Shown: positions 1 to 6,896 of the stretch, piece by piece | Numbering within the stretch: the first letter of the stretch is position 1 | Layout: every line of letters begins with the position of its first letter | Source of the DNA: Bdellovibrionales bacterium CG10_big_fil_rev_8_21_14_0_10_45_34 | Lineage (GTDB): Bacteria; Bdellovibrionota; Bdellovibrionia; Bdellovibrionales; 1-14-0-10-45-34 | DNA: 64,000 nt | NCBI GenBank assembly: GCA_002778785.1 | Contig: PEZS01000016.1 | Span: forward strand, 546-64,545 | Reading direction: 5' to 3' | Position numbers and translations under genes: made by a program | Notes under the pieces: generated by a model | The model's database searches: none | Seen by the model: the letters and a program-made list of their open reading frames with translations, nothing else | Told to the model about the DNA's origin: nothing

Positions 1-509
1 AGGCTCGCCAAGGGCAATGAAAAAATAGACCACAAAGCGAGATAGTTTTACTCAATAGAGCCGCGAGAGGCGCCCTCTGAGCGGTAAAAACAAACGCAAA
101 CAAATGATCGCAATCGCAAGTCCATTTGGAGAAGAGCGAGAGAAATACTCGTCAAGCTCGAAGGCTCAGCGTCAAGAATTTCATCGCACCTATATCAACT
201 CGTCAACAAGATGCTCATGCCAGTTCTCGAACAAAACGAAAGCAAGCACAGAGAGATGATAGAGGGTGATAGAGTGAATTTAGGCCCGTTCGTGAGCTAA
301 GGTGGGAGATCGCCGGAGAGTCTAATTTGTAGATTTATCTTAGACCTGCCCTTTTGGAACCTTGGCTATAAAGAGCGCCCAAAAAAGATGTAGGCGCCTA
401 GGCCACGTCGACAGTAACCGCTAAACCGGACGCCAATAGGTGATAGGTGTTCGTAGGCACTATTACAAAAAGGTAACAGTGATTGTAGGGACTGTTACTA
501 AATCCTAGC
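1..509. other. gene-free left end
   Basis: I see no convincing coding sequence here. Frames are broken by frequent stops and no open frame has a plausible ribosome binding site. The stretch holds a 6-bp perfect inverted repeat, GTCTAA/TTAGAC, at 320-345 with a 14-nt loop. It has no strong T-run, so it is at best a weak terminator. The 3' end of a gene cut by the left edge cannot be excluded, because the plus frame starting at base 1 is open only up to a TAG at 43-45. No tRNA, tmRNA or riboswitch consensus was recognised. Confidence 0.5.
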
Positions 510-570
510 GTGTTATGCGTGTTATGCGTGTTATGCGTGTTATGCGTGTTATGCGTGTTATGCGTGTTAT
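510..570. repeat. 9-bp tandem repeat at the 3' end of a lipoprotein gene
   Basis: The unit GTGTTATGC occurs six times without error at 510-563, followed by a seven-base partial copy (564-570). The TAA stop of the neighbouring minus-strand lipoprotein gene lies in the partial copy. Read on the gene strand the unit is TAA-CAC-GCA in the gene's own frame, so a stop codon recurs every third codon downstream. Such arrays change copy number by replication slippage. Confidence 0.95.
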
Positions 571-1496
571 TGCAGGCTTTGCTTTTGAAGAAGCTTTTCA
601 AACTGTTTCATCACGTTGCCTTCATCGCCCACTAATCCCTTGGGTGTATAGATAGCAACCGAAGTCCCCTCTTTTTCAAGTTCCGCCTTAAGATTCTCTA
701 CATGGAGTGCACCCACAACGATCACCGCCGGTCGGTGCCGCTCGGCCGCCTTTACGAAAAACTGATTTCTCTCGTTGATAAGAGTTTGGTAGCGCTGGAA
801 ACTTTTTCTCATTTCTTCTTCTATTCGTCTAATCACAACCTCGTAGTTCTCGTTGGAGCTTAATCCTACAACTTTTCGAACGGAGACAAGGTAACTCTCT
901 AACTGATCTGGCTTCTCTTTTTTAATAGATTCTAATCTCATACGAAACCCCAGTAATCCCCTTAAGTCAGAAAGAGCCAGCAGATGATCCTTTATCAGCT
1001 TTTCGCTATCACCACAGATTACCCGCAGCTTCTGTTTAAACCGCGCCTTAAGCTTCAAACCGATGTGAGTCATTATATAAACACGCTCCGACTCTTGAAG
1101 CTCTCCTAAGTCTTGCAATGACCAGCCATTAAAAGATTTATCGAAGGAATCTTCTATTTCGCCTTCACACCCCTCGACAATCACAAAGCGAAGCCCTTTG
1201 TTTTGCACCCAAGCTGCTATCTGATTGTAAAGAGCAACTTGATTCTCTTCTTGGGGAATTCTTTTTGGCGAGCCAATCTTGGTGCTCACAGAAGGCGACA
1301 AATGCCACTGCGAGGCTACAAAAACTGTCGCTTCGGCGACCTCATTGTTTGCCGCATCTGCATCTGCTGATGAAAAAGTTCCCCACACCGGAGAGGCTTC
1401 AAATGACGCCTTTTTAGTAGATGTCTGACAACCCGCTACTACCAACAAGAAAATGAGTATCACGGTATTGCAGATAAAGTATTCTCGCTTAAACAT
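567..1496 (-). CDS. putative lipoprotein, TraB/ChaN-like
   Basis: A 309-residue exported protein. Residues 1-22 form a hydrophobic signal ending in the lipobox VVAGC, so Cys23 should be lipidated. The rest is charged and soluble. Two short segments recall the TraB/GumN and ChaN-like hydrolase families: FVIVEGCEGE in the first half and VIVVGALHVENL near the C-terminus, where those families carry a conserved Glu and a GxxH motif. This resemblance is weak and no activity should be assumed. The gene starts with ATG directly after a 21-bp repeat array that supplies its Shine-Dalgarno-like sequence, and its stop lies inside a second, 9-bp array. It stands alone, with the next gene upstream on the same strand being another exported protein. 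Confidence 0.7.
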   Translation of the reverse strand: MFKREYFICNTVILIFLLVVAGCQTSTKKASFEASPVWGTFSSADADAANNEVAEATVFVASQWHLSPSVSTKIGSPKRIPQEENQVALYNQIAAWVQNKGLRFVIVEGCEGEIEDSFDKSFNGWSLQDLGELQESERVYIMTHIGLKLKARFKQKLRVICGDSEKLIKDHLLALSDLRGLLGFRMRLESIKKEKPDQLESYLVSVRKVVGLSSNENYEVVIRRIEEEMRKSFQRYQTLINERNQFFVKAAERHRPAVIVVGALHVENLKAELEKEGTSVAIYTPKGLVGDEGNVMKQFEKLLQKQSLQ

Positions 1497-1497
1497 T

Positions 1498-1602
1498 TAT
1501 TCTCTTCCTTCCAAACACTATTCTCTTCCTTCCAAACACTATTCTCTTCCTTCCAAACACTATTCTCTTCCTTCCAAACACTATTCTCTTCCTTCCAAAC
1601 AC
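1498..1602. repeat. 21-bp tandem repeat covering the leader of a lipoprotein gene
   Basis: Five perfect 21-bp copies sit at 1498-1518, 1519-1539, 1540-1560, 1561-1581 and 1582-1602, each containing TTCTCTTCCTTCC. A decayed sixth copy begins at 1603 and runs into two copies of TTCATTCGTTCC. On the gene strand each copy reads GGAAGGAAGAG, a purine-rich Shine-Dalgarno-like sequence. The last copy places it about 8-10 nt before the ATG at 1496. Copy number would change the untranslated leader, not the protein. Confidence 0.95.
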
Positions 1603-1689
1603 TATTCCCTTCCTTCCTTCATTCGTTCCTTCATTCGTTCCAAAAACTAGCAACAACGTGTAAAGAAACTCTTTTTCTTTTTAGTCGCC

Positions 1690-2886
1690 CTAGAAAGAAA
1701 GCAAATAATCGACACTTTCACCGAGCTGTCTAGCCGCTTCACGATCTCTCACTTGCGGTGGGTTAGGGCCTTCGTTGTATATCCAAGAGCTGAACTTACC
1801 TTCTGGCATTTGAAATGCCTTTTGCAGATTCTTACTAATAGCAAAAGCCTCAGTGCGACTAAAAAGTGCCGCACTTCTCACCGGCGAAAACTGCTTGTCA
1901 TGCACGCCCTCGTCTTGAGAAAAACAAGATTTTTCTTCAAAGGACTCTAATAGACAAGCCAGGCGCGATCTCACCAACGCTGAGTCATGCTCAGCGCTCT
2001 TAACCTGAAATCGCACATGATCTTCAAATAACAAATGCCAGAAGCTAACGATTGAAGTCATGTCTGATACAAATCCTTTTAGCCCAGCACTTCGCGATCG
2101 CATAACAAGAGGCCACGTCATCCAAGCCCAATCAGGAACTTGCACTGAATGAAACGGAGTCAGTACGTCTTGATAATAGTGAAACGCAAACGCCTGAAAG
2201 CGTAGCCCCCAATAGGGACTTCCAACATGATGAGCAATTTTAGAAAGAGTTTTAAAAACTCTATATCTTTGATCGGCAAATCCCATTGACTCTCGAAATC
2301 TCGAAAGCGGCAAATGCAAAGAAACCACAGGAAGCTTGCCTGTCCACTCCGGCCAATACATATGCCGGAACGCTTGAGAAGCTAAACCAACTTTGCCGCC
2401 CATGAAGGCAAGATCATCTGTCCATAGTTCTGGATACTCATCAAACAACTCTTGATCCATTCCCCAGTCTGGCTCATCAGAGTATATCGAGAGGATTTGC
2501 AAAGTAGGCAAGCTCTTGCCAACACTCTCTTCAAGTTTATTTTGAAACAGTGGTGTACGAACTTTGATTCTTAAGGCGCGCCCTAGTCTTTCTGATGTCG
2601 TCGGAATAAAAGATAGATCGACATCATTCTTTTTGAGCTCATTGTGCCACTCGGTGAGCTGAGGATCATGACAAGTTCCGTCTCGCATGGAGCTCTCTTG
2701 AGCATTGCAGCTAGCATCCCACTTTTCGAGAAAGCTCTCAAGAGTGTCATAATTTACCTTATCAGTGGAGCTCACACTCCCTTGCAATGATTTTGTCGTT
2801 AAAACATGGTGATCTGACCACCCGAAGCATACATCGCCTGCAGCCATTACCAAACAAGTAAGCAGAAAATTTTGGTTCCTGAACAT
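1690..2886 (-). CDS. exported zinc-dependent phospholipase C / S1-P1 nuclease-fold protein
   Basis: A 398-residue protein with an N-terminal signal (about residues 1-21) followed at once by GWSDHH, as in the phospholipase C/S1-P1 nuclease fold, where the mature N-terminus supplies a Trp zinc ligand. A second family signature is HYYQDVLTPFH at 236-246, matching the HxxxDxxxxxH zinc-binding helix. SDEPDW at 136-141 may supply a further acidic ligand. The predicted role is a periplasmic or secreted esterase acting on phospholipid or nucleic acid, which would suit a predator or scavenger, but the substrate cannot be read from the sequence. The start is ATG with a run of G (AAGGGGGG) 7 nt upstream. 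The gene appears monocistronic. Confidence 0.7.
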   Translation of the reverse strand: MFRNQNFLLTCLVMAAGDVCFGWSDHHVLTTKSLQGSVSSTDKVNYDTLESFLEKWDASCNAQESSMRDGTCHDPQLTEWHNELKKNDVDLSFIPTTSERLGRALRIKVRTPLFQNKLEESVGKSLPTLQILSIYSDEPDWGMDQELFDEYPELWTDDLAFMGGKVGLASQAFRHMYWPEWTGKLPVVSLHLPLSRFRESMGFADQRYRVFKTLSKIAHHVGSPYWGLRFQAFAFHYYQDVLTPFHSVQVPDWAWMTWPLVMRSRSAGLKGFVSDMTSIVSFWHLLFEDHVRFQVKSAEHDSALVRSRLACLLESFEEKSCFSQDEGVHDKQFSPVRSAALFSRTEAFAISKNLQKAFQMPEGKFSSWIYNEGPNPPQVRDREAARQLGESVDYLLSF

Positions 2887-3007
2887 CGGTATACCCCCCT
2901 TGGTTCAGCCGGATTTGATCCTTCTAAAAAGAGCATTTATCTCGCAATAAGACGCCTCATACTATCCAGAAATTAGCGCATAGCATCCGAAAAAGGTAGT
3001 AGGCAGT

Positions 3008-4117
3008 TTAGCTCTCAAGATCACTCACGAGGTCGAACCAATAGCGTGGCTCTTTTATGTAGGCAAAGGATTTTTGAAAGGCGGAGTCGTTATATCTTCT
3101 TGCGATCCAAGCCGCGTAATAAACTTGCCGAAGCTTTCTTAACAAAGCGATCCACTGTAGCTGATCAGCAGGAAATTCTCCCAACTGGTTGTATCCCTCT
3201 AAAATCTCCTGCAAGGACGGATCGTTATTGATATCATCGGTCGTCTGAAAAAGCCAAATGTCTTGCACAACAGGCCCCAGGATACAGTCATCGAAGTCCA
3301 CCCAAAGTGGGCCGACCTCATTCCAAAGCACATTCCCGCGATGCGCATCACCGTGGATTCGTTGATAAGGCAAGTCCTCAATGCCCAGGCATTTGTCATA
3401 AAGATATTCACAGGCTTCTTCAAAGCGCTCTTCTACTTGCGGGTCCACCCAGCCTCCCTCTAGCAAAAGTTCAGCAGATGCTCCCACCCAATGATCAATA
3501 TTGAACTCTGGTCGGTATTCAAAATCATGAAGCCTTCCAACGCCATGAAGCCGAGCCATACTACGACCAAGCCAGCGAAGCTGCGAACTGTCTAAATCTT
3601 CGGAGTGGCGGCCGCCAACCTTTGGGCATAGCCCGAAGTATTTCTCTGGGCCCCACATTCCAATCGTCTTTGATTGAGAAAGACTTTTCTCGGCGTGATC
3701 GGAAACTGTAACCGTCTCAACTTGTGATTGCATCTTGCCTGAGAGATTTGCTCGAAGGCTGCGCAGATGTTCTTGAACGTTTTTCAATTGCGCCGGCTTT
3801 CCATCAACTTGAAGTGGAGCTGCAACTGGAATTTCATTTTCAAGACACTCCAAAATAAACTCATGCTCCTCAAGAATTTGCTCCAAACTCCAGCGATGAG
3901 GACGATAATATTTTAAGACTCGGTGGTTCTGCCACAAGTTGGTTTGAGCGGATTCCTTAAAATTATCAGACGGCTCTAACTCAATTTCAACAACACGATT
4001 TTCAAAACTGTTCAAAAACAAAGTTCGCCCAGTCGAACGCAACCCATAGCGCTCAAAGCTCTCAAGTACGAGTGACGGACCTAAACTCTGAAACTCTTCG
4101 CTAATTTTTGCCTTCAC
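3008..4117 (-). CDS. srkA: SrkA (YihE/RdoA)-like stress-response serine/threonine kinase
   Basis: This is an aminoglycoside-phosphotransferase-fold kinase close to E. coli SrkA. Shared blocks are NSFENRVVEIE, YYRPHRWSLEQILEEHEF, then PVAAP, PKVGGR, the catalytic loop HGDAHRGN, the metal-binding WVDFDD, and GPVVQDIWL. SrkA protects cells under stress by phosphorylating proteins. Compared with the about 328-residue E. coli protein there is a roughly 40-residue insert after the N-terminal lobe. I prefer GTG 4117 (or TTG 4120) as start, because an upstream ATG at 4180 would overlap the preceding gene by 52 bp and adds residues absent from the family. It is the last gene of the isoprenoid cluster. 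A metabolic link to that cluster is not evident. Confidence 0.85.
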   Translation of the reverse strand: MKAKISEEFQSLGPSLVLESFERYGLRSTGRTLFLNSFENRVVEIELEPSDNFKESAQTNLWQNHRVLKYYRPHRWSLEQILEEHEFILECLENEIPVAAPLQVDGKPAQLKNVQEHLRSLRANLSGKMQSQVETVTVSDHAEKSLSQSKTIGMWGPEKYFGLCPKVGGRHSEDLDSSQLRWLGRSMARLHGVGRLHDFEYRPEFNIDHWVGASAELLLEGGWVDPQVEERFEEACEYLYDKCLGIEDLPYQRIHGDAHRGNVLWNEVGPLWVDFDDCILGPVVQDIWLFQTTDDINNDPSLQEILEGYNQLGEFPADQLQWIALLRKLRQVYYAAWIARRYNDSAFQKSFAYIKEPRYWFDLVSDLES

Positions 4118-4128
4118 CAAATACCCCG

Positions 4129-4953
4129 CTAAAACAACACCACTTTTTGCTTTTGCGATACGCTTAGCTTGTCTTCGCAAATTCTTTGAATCTCGGCAGG
4201 TTTGTGGCGCCGTGATGGATGTACAAACACGAGATAATCTCCTTTAAACTGATCAATCAAAGGCAATATCTCATCAAAATGTATGTGACCCCATTTGCGA
4301 GCCTCCTCCACGGACTTACCTGAATCAAAGTATGTGACTTCGACAAAAAGATATTTTACGTCTAAAAGTTCAGGGTTCTTATCAAAGACTTCAATCTGAG
4401 TATCTCCGGTATAGGCGAACTGGGACTGCCAAAAATTCTCGCTGACGATAACCCCTTCGTGGGTTAGCTTTCGAATCTCACCTTCTGGTAAATTTTTGTA
4501 TTCTCGCTTCAAGTTCTTACGCAGTTTACTCAAGCGGTATCCGCAAGTAGGAATGCGATGTACTGAGTCGAATACGTCCATCTTCCAATTCTTGCCTAGC
4601 TCTATAACATCTCCTGTTTTTACTCCGACAAATTCAAAATCATACTCGTGGCTTTCAAGACTGCTCCACTCGTTCATTATATTCTTCATGGGCTGAACCA
4701 TACATATTGGCATCCACCAGGTGGATCGTTTATGATTATTGAGTGCCTTCTGAGAGATCACGTAGGGGATTCCGGCAGCGTGGTCCATATGGGCATGGGT
4801 AATGAAGTAGTTGGACTGATCAATGGCTTTGCTGTATCCACTTGCTACATCTACCGAAGCCTTAATTTCTGGCAAAACTAAGCTTGTACCCACACCAGCA
4901 AGGGATATTCCAAAAATCTCTGGAGTGTGTTTGATCTCTGACCAAATTTTCAT
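4129..4953 (-). CDS. metallo-beta-lactamase fold hydrolase, RNase Z-like
   Basis: A 274-residue cytoplasmic protein with the HxHxDH motif HAHMDH at 53-58, VHRIPTCGY around residue 131, YTGDT at 181-185 and GHIHFDE near 222. This pattern (HxHxDH, H-x-x-P-S/T-x-GY, GDT, and a late His) is that of the tRNase Z/arylsulfatase branch of the metallo-beta-lactamase superfamily. Two metal ions are expected. Whether it processes tRNA 3' ends or cleaves a small molecule is not clear, since there is no obvious exosite arm and its length is shorter than typical RNase Z. It sits 16 bp after the prenyl synthase gene, with ATG preceded by AAGG, and is probably cotranscribed with the isoprenoid genes. Confidence 0.7.
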   Translation of the reverse strand: MKIWSEIKHTPEIFGISLAGVGTSLVLPEIKASVDVASGYSKAIDQSNYFITHAHMDHAAGIPYVISQKALNNHKRSTWWMPICMVQPMKNIMNEWSSLESHEYDFEFVGVKTGDVIELGKNWKMDVFDSVHRIPTCGYRLSKLRKNLKREYKNLPEGEIRKLTHEGVIVSENFWQSQFAYTGDTQIEVFDKNPELLDVKYLFVEVTYFDSGKSVEEARKWGHIHFDEILPLIDQFKGDYLVFVHPSRRHKPAEIQRICEDKLSVSQKQKVVLF

Positions 4954-4969
4954 ACCTTAACCGCTGACC

Positions 4970-5980
4970 TCAAAGGACCGCATTCTGAGTTCGCCAAAGA
5001 TTTCTCTGCTTCATCAACGGAAACAAAGGTGACGTTAACAAATCCACGAGAGGCACCAAAGAAGCATGCAACGAGCTGTGAGAAAGAATGAGCTCCGAGT
5101 TTCTCAAATCTTTTGCCATTTCAACAGTGTCAGCAAGGCAAGCATCTAGCGCACCACTTTCTGAGAACTCCTGAATGGCCCAGTGTATATCATCATTAGA
5201 GGTGTTATCGCGAGATGCCAAAAGAATTTCCTTTAACCTTTGCCGCTTCATTGGATCAGCTTGTAGAGAAAAATATTCTACTACCAAAGCACTGATCTTA
5301 CCCTCGGCAATGTCGCTTCCGATGATGTCTCTTCCTTTGGCACCGAAGAGATCAATGACGTCATCTTGAATTTGAAAGATAAGGCCCAAAGGTCGAACAG
5401 TCATAAGAAGTAGCTCTTTTGATTTTTCTTCCATTCCAGTTAGCGCCAACGCCCCTGACAAAGGCATTTCAAATAGTGCTCCCGTCTTAGAAGCAATACA
5501 TTCTCTATAAGACTCTTTGAGTAAACTCGACTCAAGTTGTAACGGAAGGTCTAACTCGAGAGACTGCCCATTCACAATCCTTGAAGCTCCATAGGCCAAC
5601 TCACGGCAAAGGAGTGCTTGTTTTGCTAGATCACCCACCTGATGCAAATTGAGATAGGCAAGCATCAACATCATGTCGCCTGCATTAATTGCCTGACGTT
5701 CGCCGTACTTCACCCATACCGTAGGGTTATCTCGCCTGACTTTATCGCCGTCTTGTAGATCGTCGTGAATGAGAGTTGCATTGTGCAACAACTCACAGCT
5801 ACTTGCCCAAACTATGGCATCTGATTCTGCGACGCTAAATGCACGGCAAAACTCTAAAGTAATCTGACTCCTAATTCGCTTCCCGCCTGTTGATAAATGA
5901 TACAGCAGTGCCTCGCGAAGCTCGCCAGTGGCATTCTCTTCACAAATTCTTAACATGTTTTTTTCTACAAGATCTCTCAC
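4970..5980 (-). CDS. trans-polyprenyl diphosphate synthase (farnesyl/geranylgeranyl type)
   Basis: This enzyme condenses IPP with allylic diphosphates to build farnesyl or longer all-trans prenyl diphosphates, the step fed by the mevalonate genes upstream. Family signatures are GGKRIR (32-37), the first aspartate-rich motif DDLQD (73-77, DDxxD without the two-residue insert of E. coli IspA) and the second, QIQDDVID, about two-thirds through the protein. The small residues before the first motif (NATLIHDD) favour a product longer than farnesyl, such as geranylgeranyl, but chain length cannot be settled from sequence. It starts with GTG behind AGAGG, 19 bp after mevalonate kinase. Length 336 residues, normal for the family. 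Confidence 0.85.
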   Translation of the reverse strand: MRDLVEKNMLRICEENATGELREALLYHLSTGGKRIRSQITLEFCRAFSVAESDAIVWASSCELLHNATLIHDDLQDGDKVRRDNPTVWVKYGERQAINAGDMMLMLAYLNLHQVGDLAKQALLCRELAYGASRIVNGQSLELDLPLQLESSLLKESYRECIASKTGALFEMPLSGALALTGMEEKSKELLLMTVRPLGLIFQIQDDVIDLFGAKGRDIIGSDIAEGKISALVVEYFSLQADPMKRQRLKEILLASRDNTSNDDIHWAIQEFSESGALDACLADTVEMAKDLRNSELILSHSSLHASLVPLVDLLTSPLFPLMKQRNLWRTQNAVL

Positions 5981-5999
5981 TCAACCTCTGCTTATATTT

Positions 6000-6896
6000 T
6001 TATAGCACACTTAGAAAGTCACCTTCGGGGAGCGACTTCCAAATGCTAAGTATATGACCGCCGCCACCGGAGCCGGTCGGTTTCACCGCAATAGCTCCTT
6101 TTTTTAAAACCCAATCAGCATGCTCCTCAAGTTTTCCATTGAAAAGCCCCCAACTCTTGAAGCAATCATTGGCGCCAGTTATACCATCACATAGTAAGTC
6201 AAATCCCTTGTCTTGCTCTAGCTTAAGAGCTTGCTCGATCTGCTCTACCGAGTTTCTCATCTGTTGATCAATCCGGATCGCCTCCTCTTTTTTTTGATCA
6301 AAAAGCTTTTTAACTTGTGCAACACAATCAGAAGTTAAGCCCCTTGCCCCGCTGTAACTAAGAAATGTCTTTGGCAACCAATTTAGATGAATGACCTCTA
6401 TGGATTCTCCTCTTACAAACTTAAGTGGCTGAGCTTTTAGTGCCACTGCCACATCTAAACCACTGCTTTCTCCATGAAAGCGATTTTCTAAAACACGAGC
6501 AAACTCATAAGTATCAGTGCTCGAAAGCCAACCAAAAAACTCCATCATTCGTGTCACCGATACGCAAAGCGCAGCTGAAGCCCCAAGGCCTGAGCCCACG
6601 GGTATATCGCTCTTTAATTTGATCTTTCCTCGAACTTCTTTTGACTTTTTACCCAGTGCGCGAAGTGCCTCTGACAAAACAGACGAATAAACTGTTTCTA
6701 TGTGAGAGGTTTCATGGGCTGGAATACTAGACAACTCCGACTCTGCGAGTATCTCCAGGTCCTCGTCACTCGGATAAAAGGAGACCATTAATGAACGACT
6801 TTTTAACGGAACAGCTATTGCCGGCGATCCCCTTAGAACCGCGTGTTCACCCGCCAAAATGCACTTTCCATAAACCGTTGTTTCAAAGCCTTTCAT
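6000..6896 (-). CDS. mvk: mevalonate kinase
   Basis: A GHMP-family kinase that phosphorylates mevalonate with ATP. Visible motifs are the N-terminal GKCILAGEHAVLRG, the ATP-binding glycine-rich loop PVGSGLGASAAL, the conserved Asp in FHGESSGLDVAVAL and the C-terminal KPTGSGGGGH. An open frame allows GTG at 6908, but ATG 6896 is preferred: it follows a GGAG sequence by 7 nt and makes the four-base ATGA overlap with the preceding gene seen throughout this operon. That gives 298 residues. It is followed by the prenyl synthase gene 19 bp downstream. Confidence 0.9.
   Translation of the reverse strand: MKGFETTVYGKCILAGEHAVLRGSPAIAVPLKSRSLMVSFYPSDEDLEILAESELSSIPAHETSHIETVYSSVLSEALRALGKKSKEVRGKIKLKSDIPVGSGLGASAALCVSVTRMMEFFGWLSSTDTYEFARVLENRFHGESSGLDVAVALKAQPLKFVRGESIEVIHLNWLPKTFLSYSGARGLTSDCVAQVKKLFDQKKEEAIRIDQQMRNSVEQIEQALKLEQDKGFDLLCDGITGANDCFKSWGLFNGKLEEHADWVLKKGAIAVKPTGSGGGGHILSIWKSLPEGDFLSVL

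Noticed and set aside
398-601. 67-residue minus-strand open frame with seven Asn-Thr-His units
   Set aside because: It is the 9-bp tandem array read in another frame, overlaps the 3' end of the lipoprotein gene and has no ribosome binding site.
1498-1645. CRISPR-like repeats
   Set aside because: Units follow each other without spacers and are only 21 and 12 bp long; no cas genes are in the window.
1453-1650. 65-residue plus-strand open frame made of repeated SLPSKHY
   Set aside because: It is the 21-bp array translated on the opposite strand; no ribosome binding site and overlap with the real gene's start.
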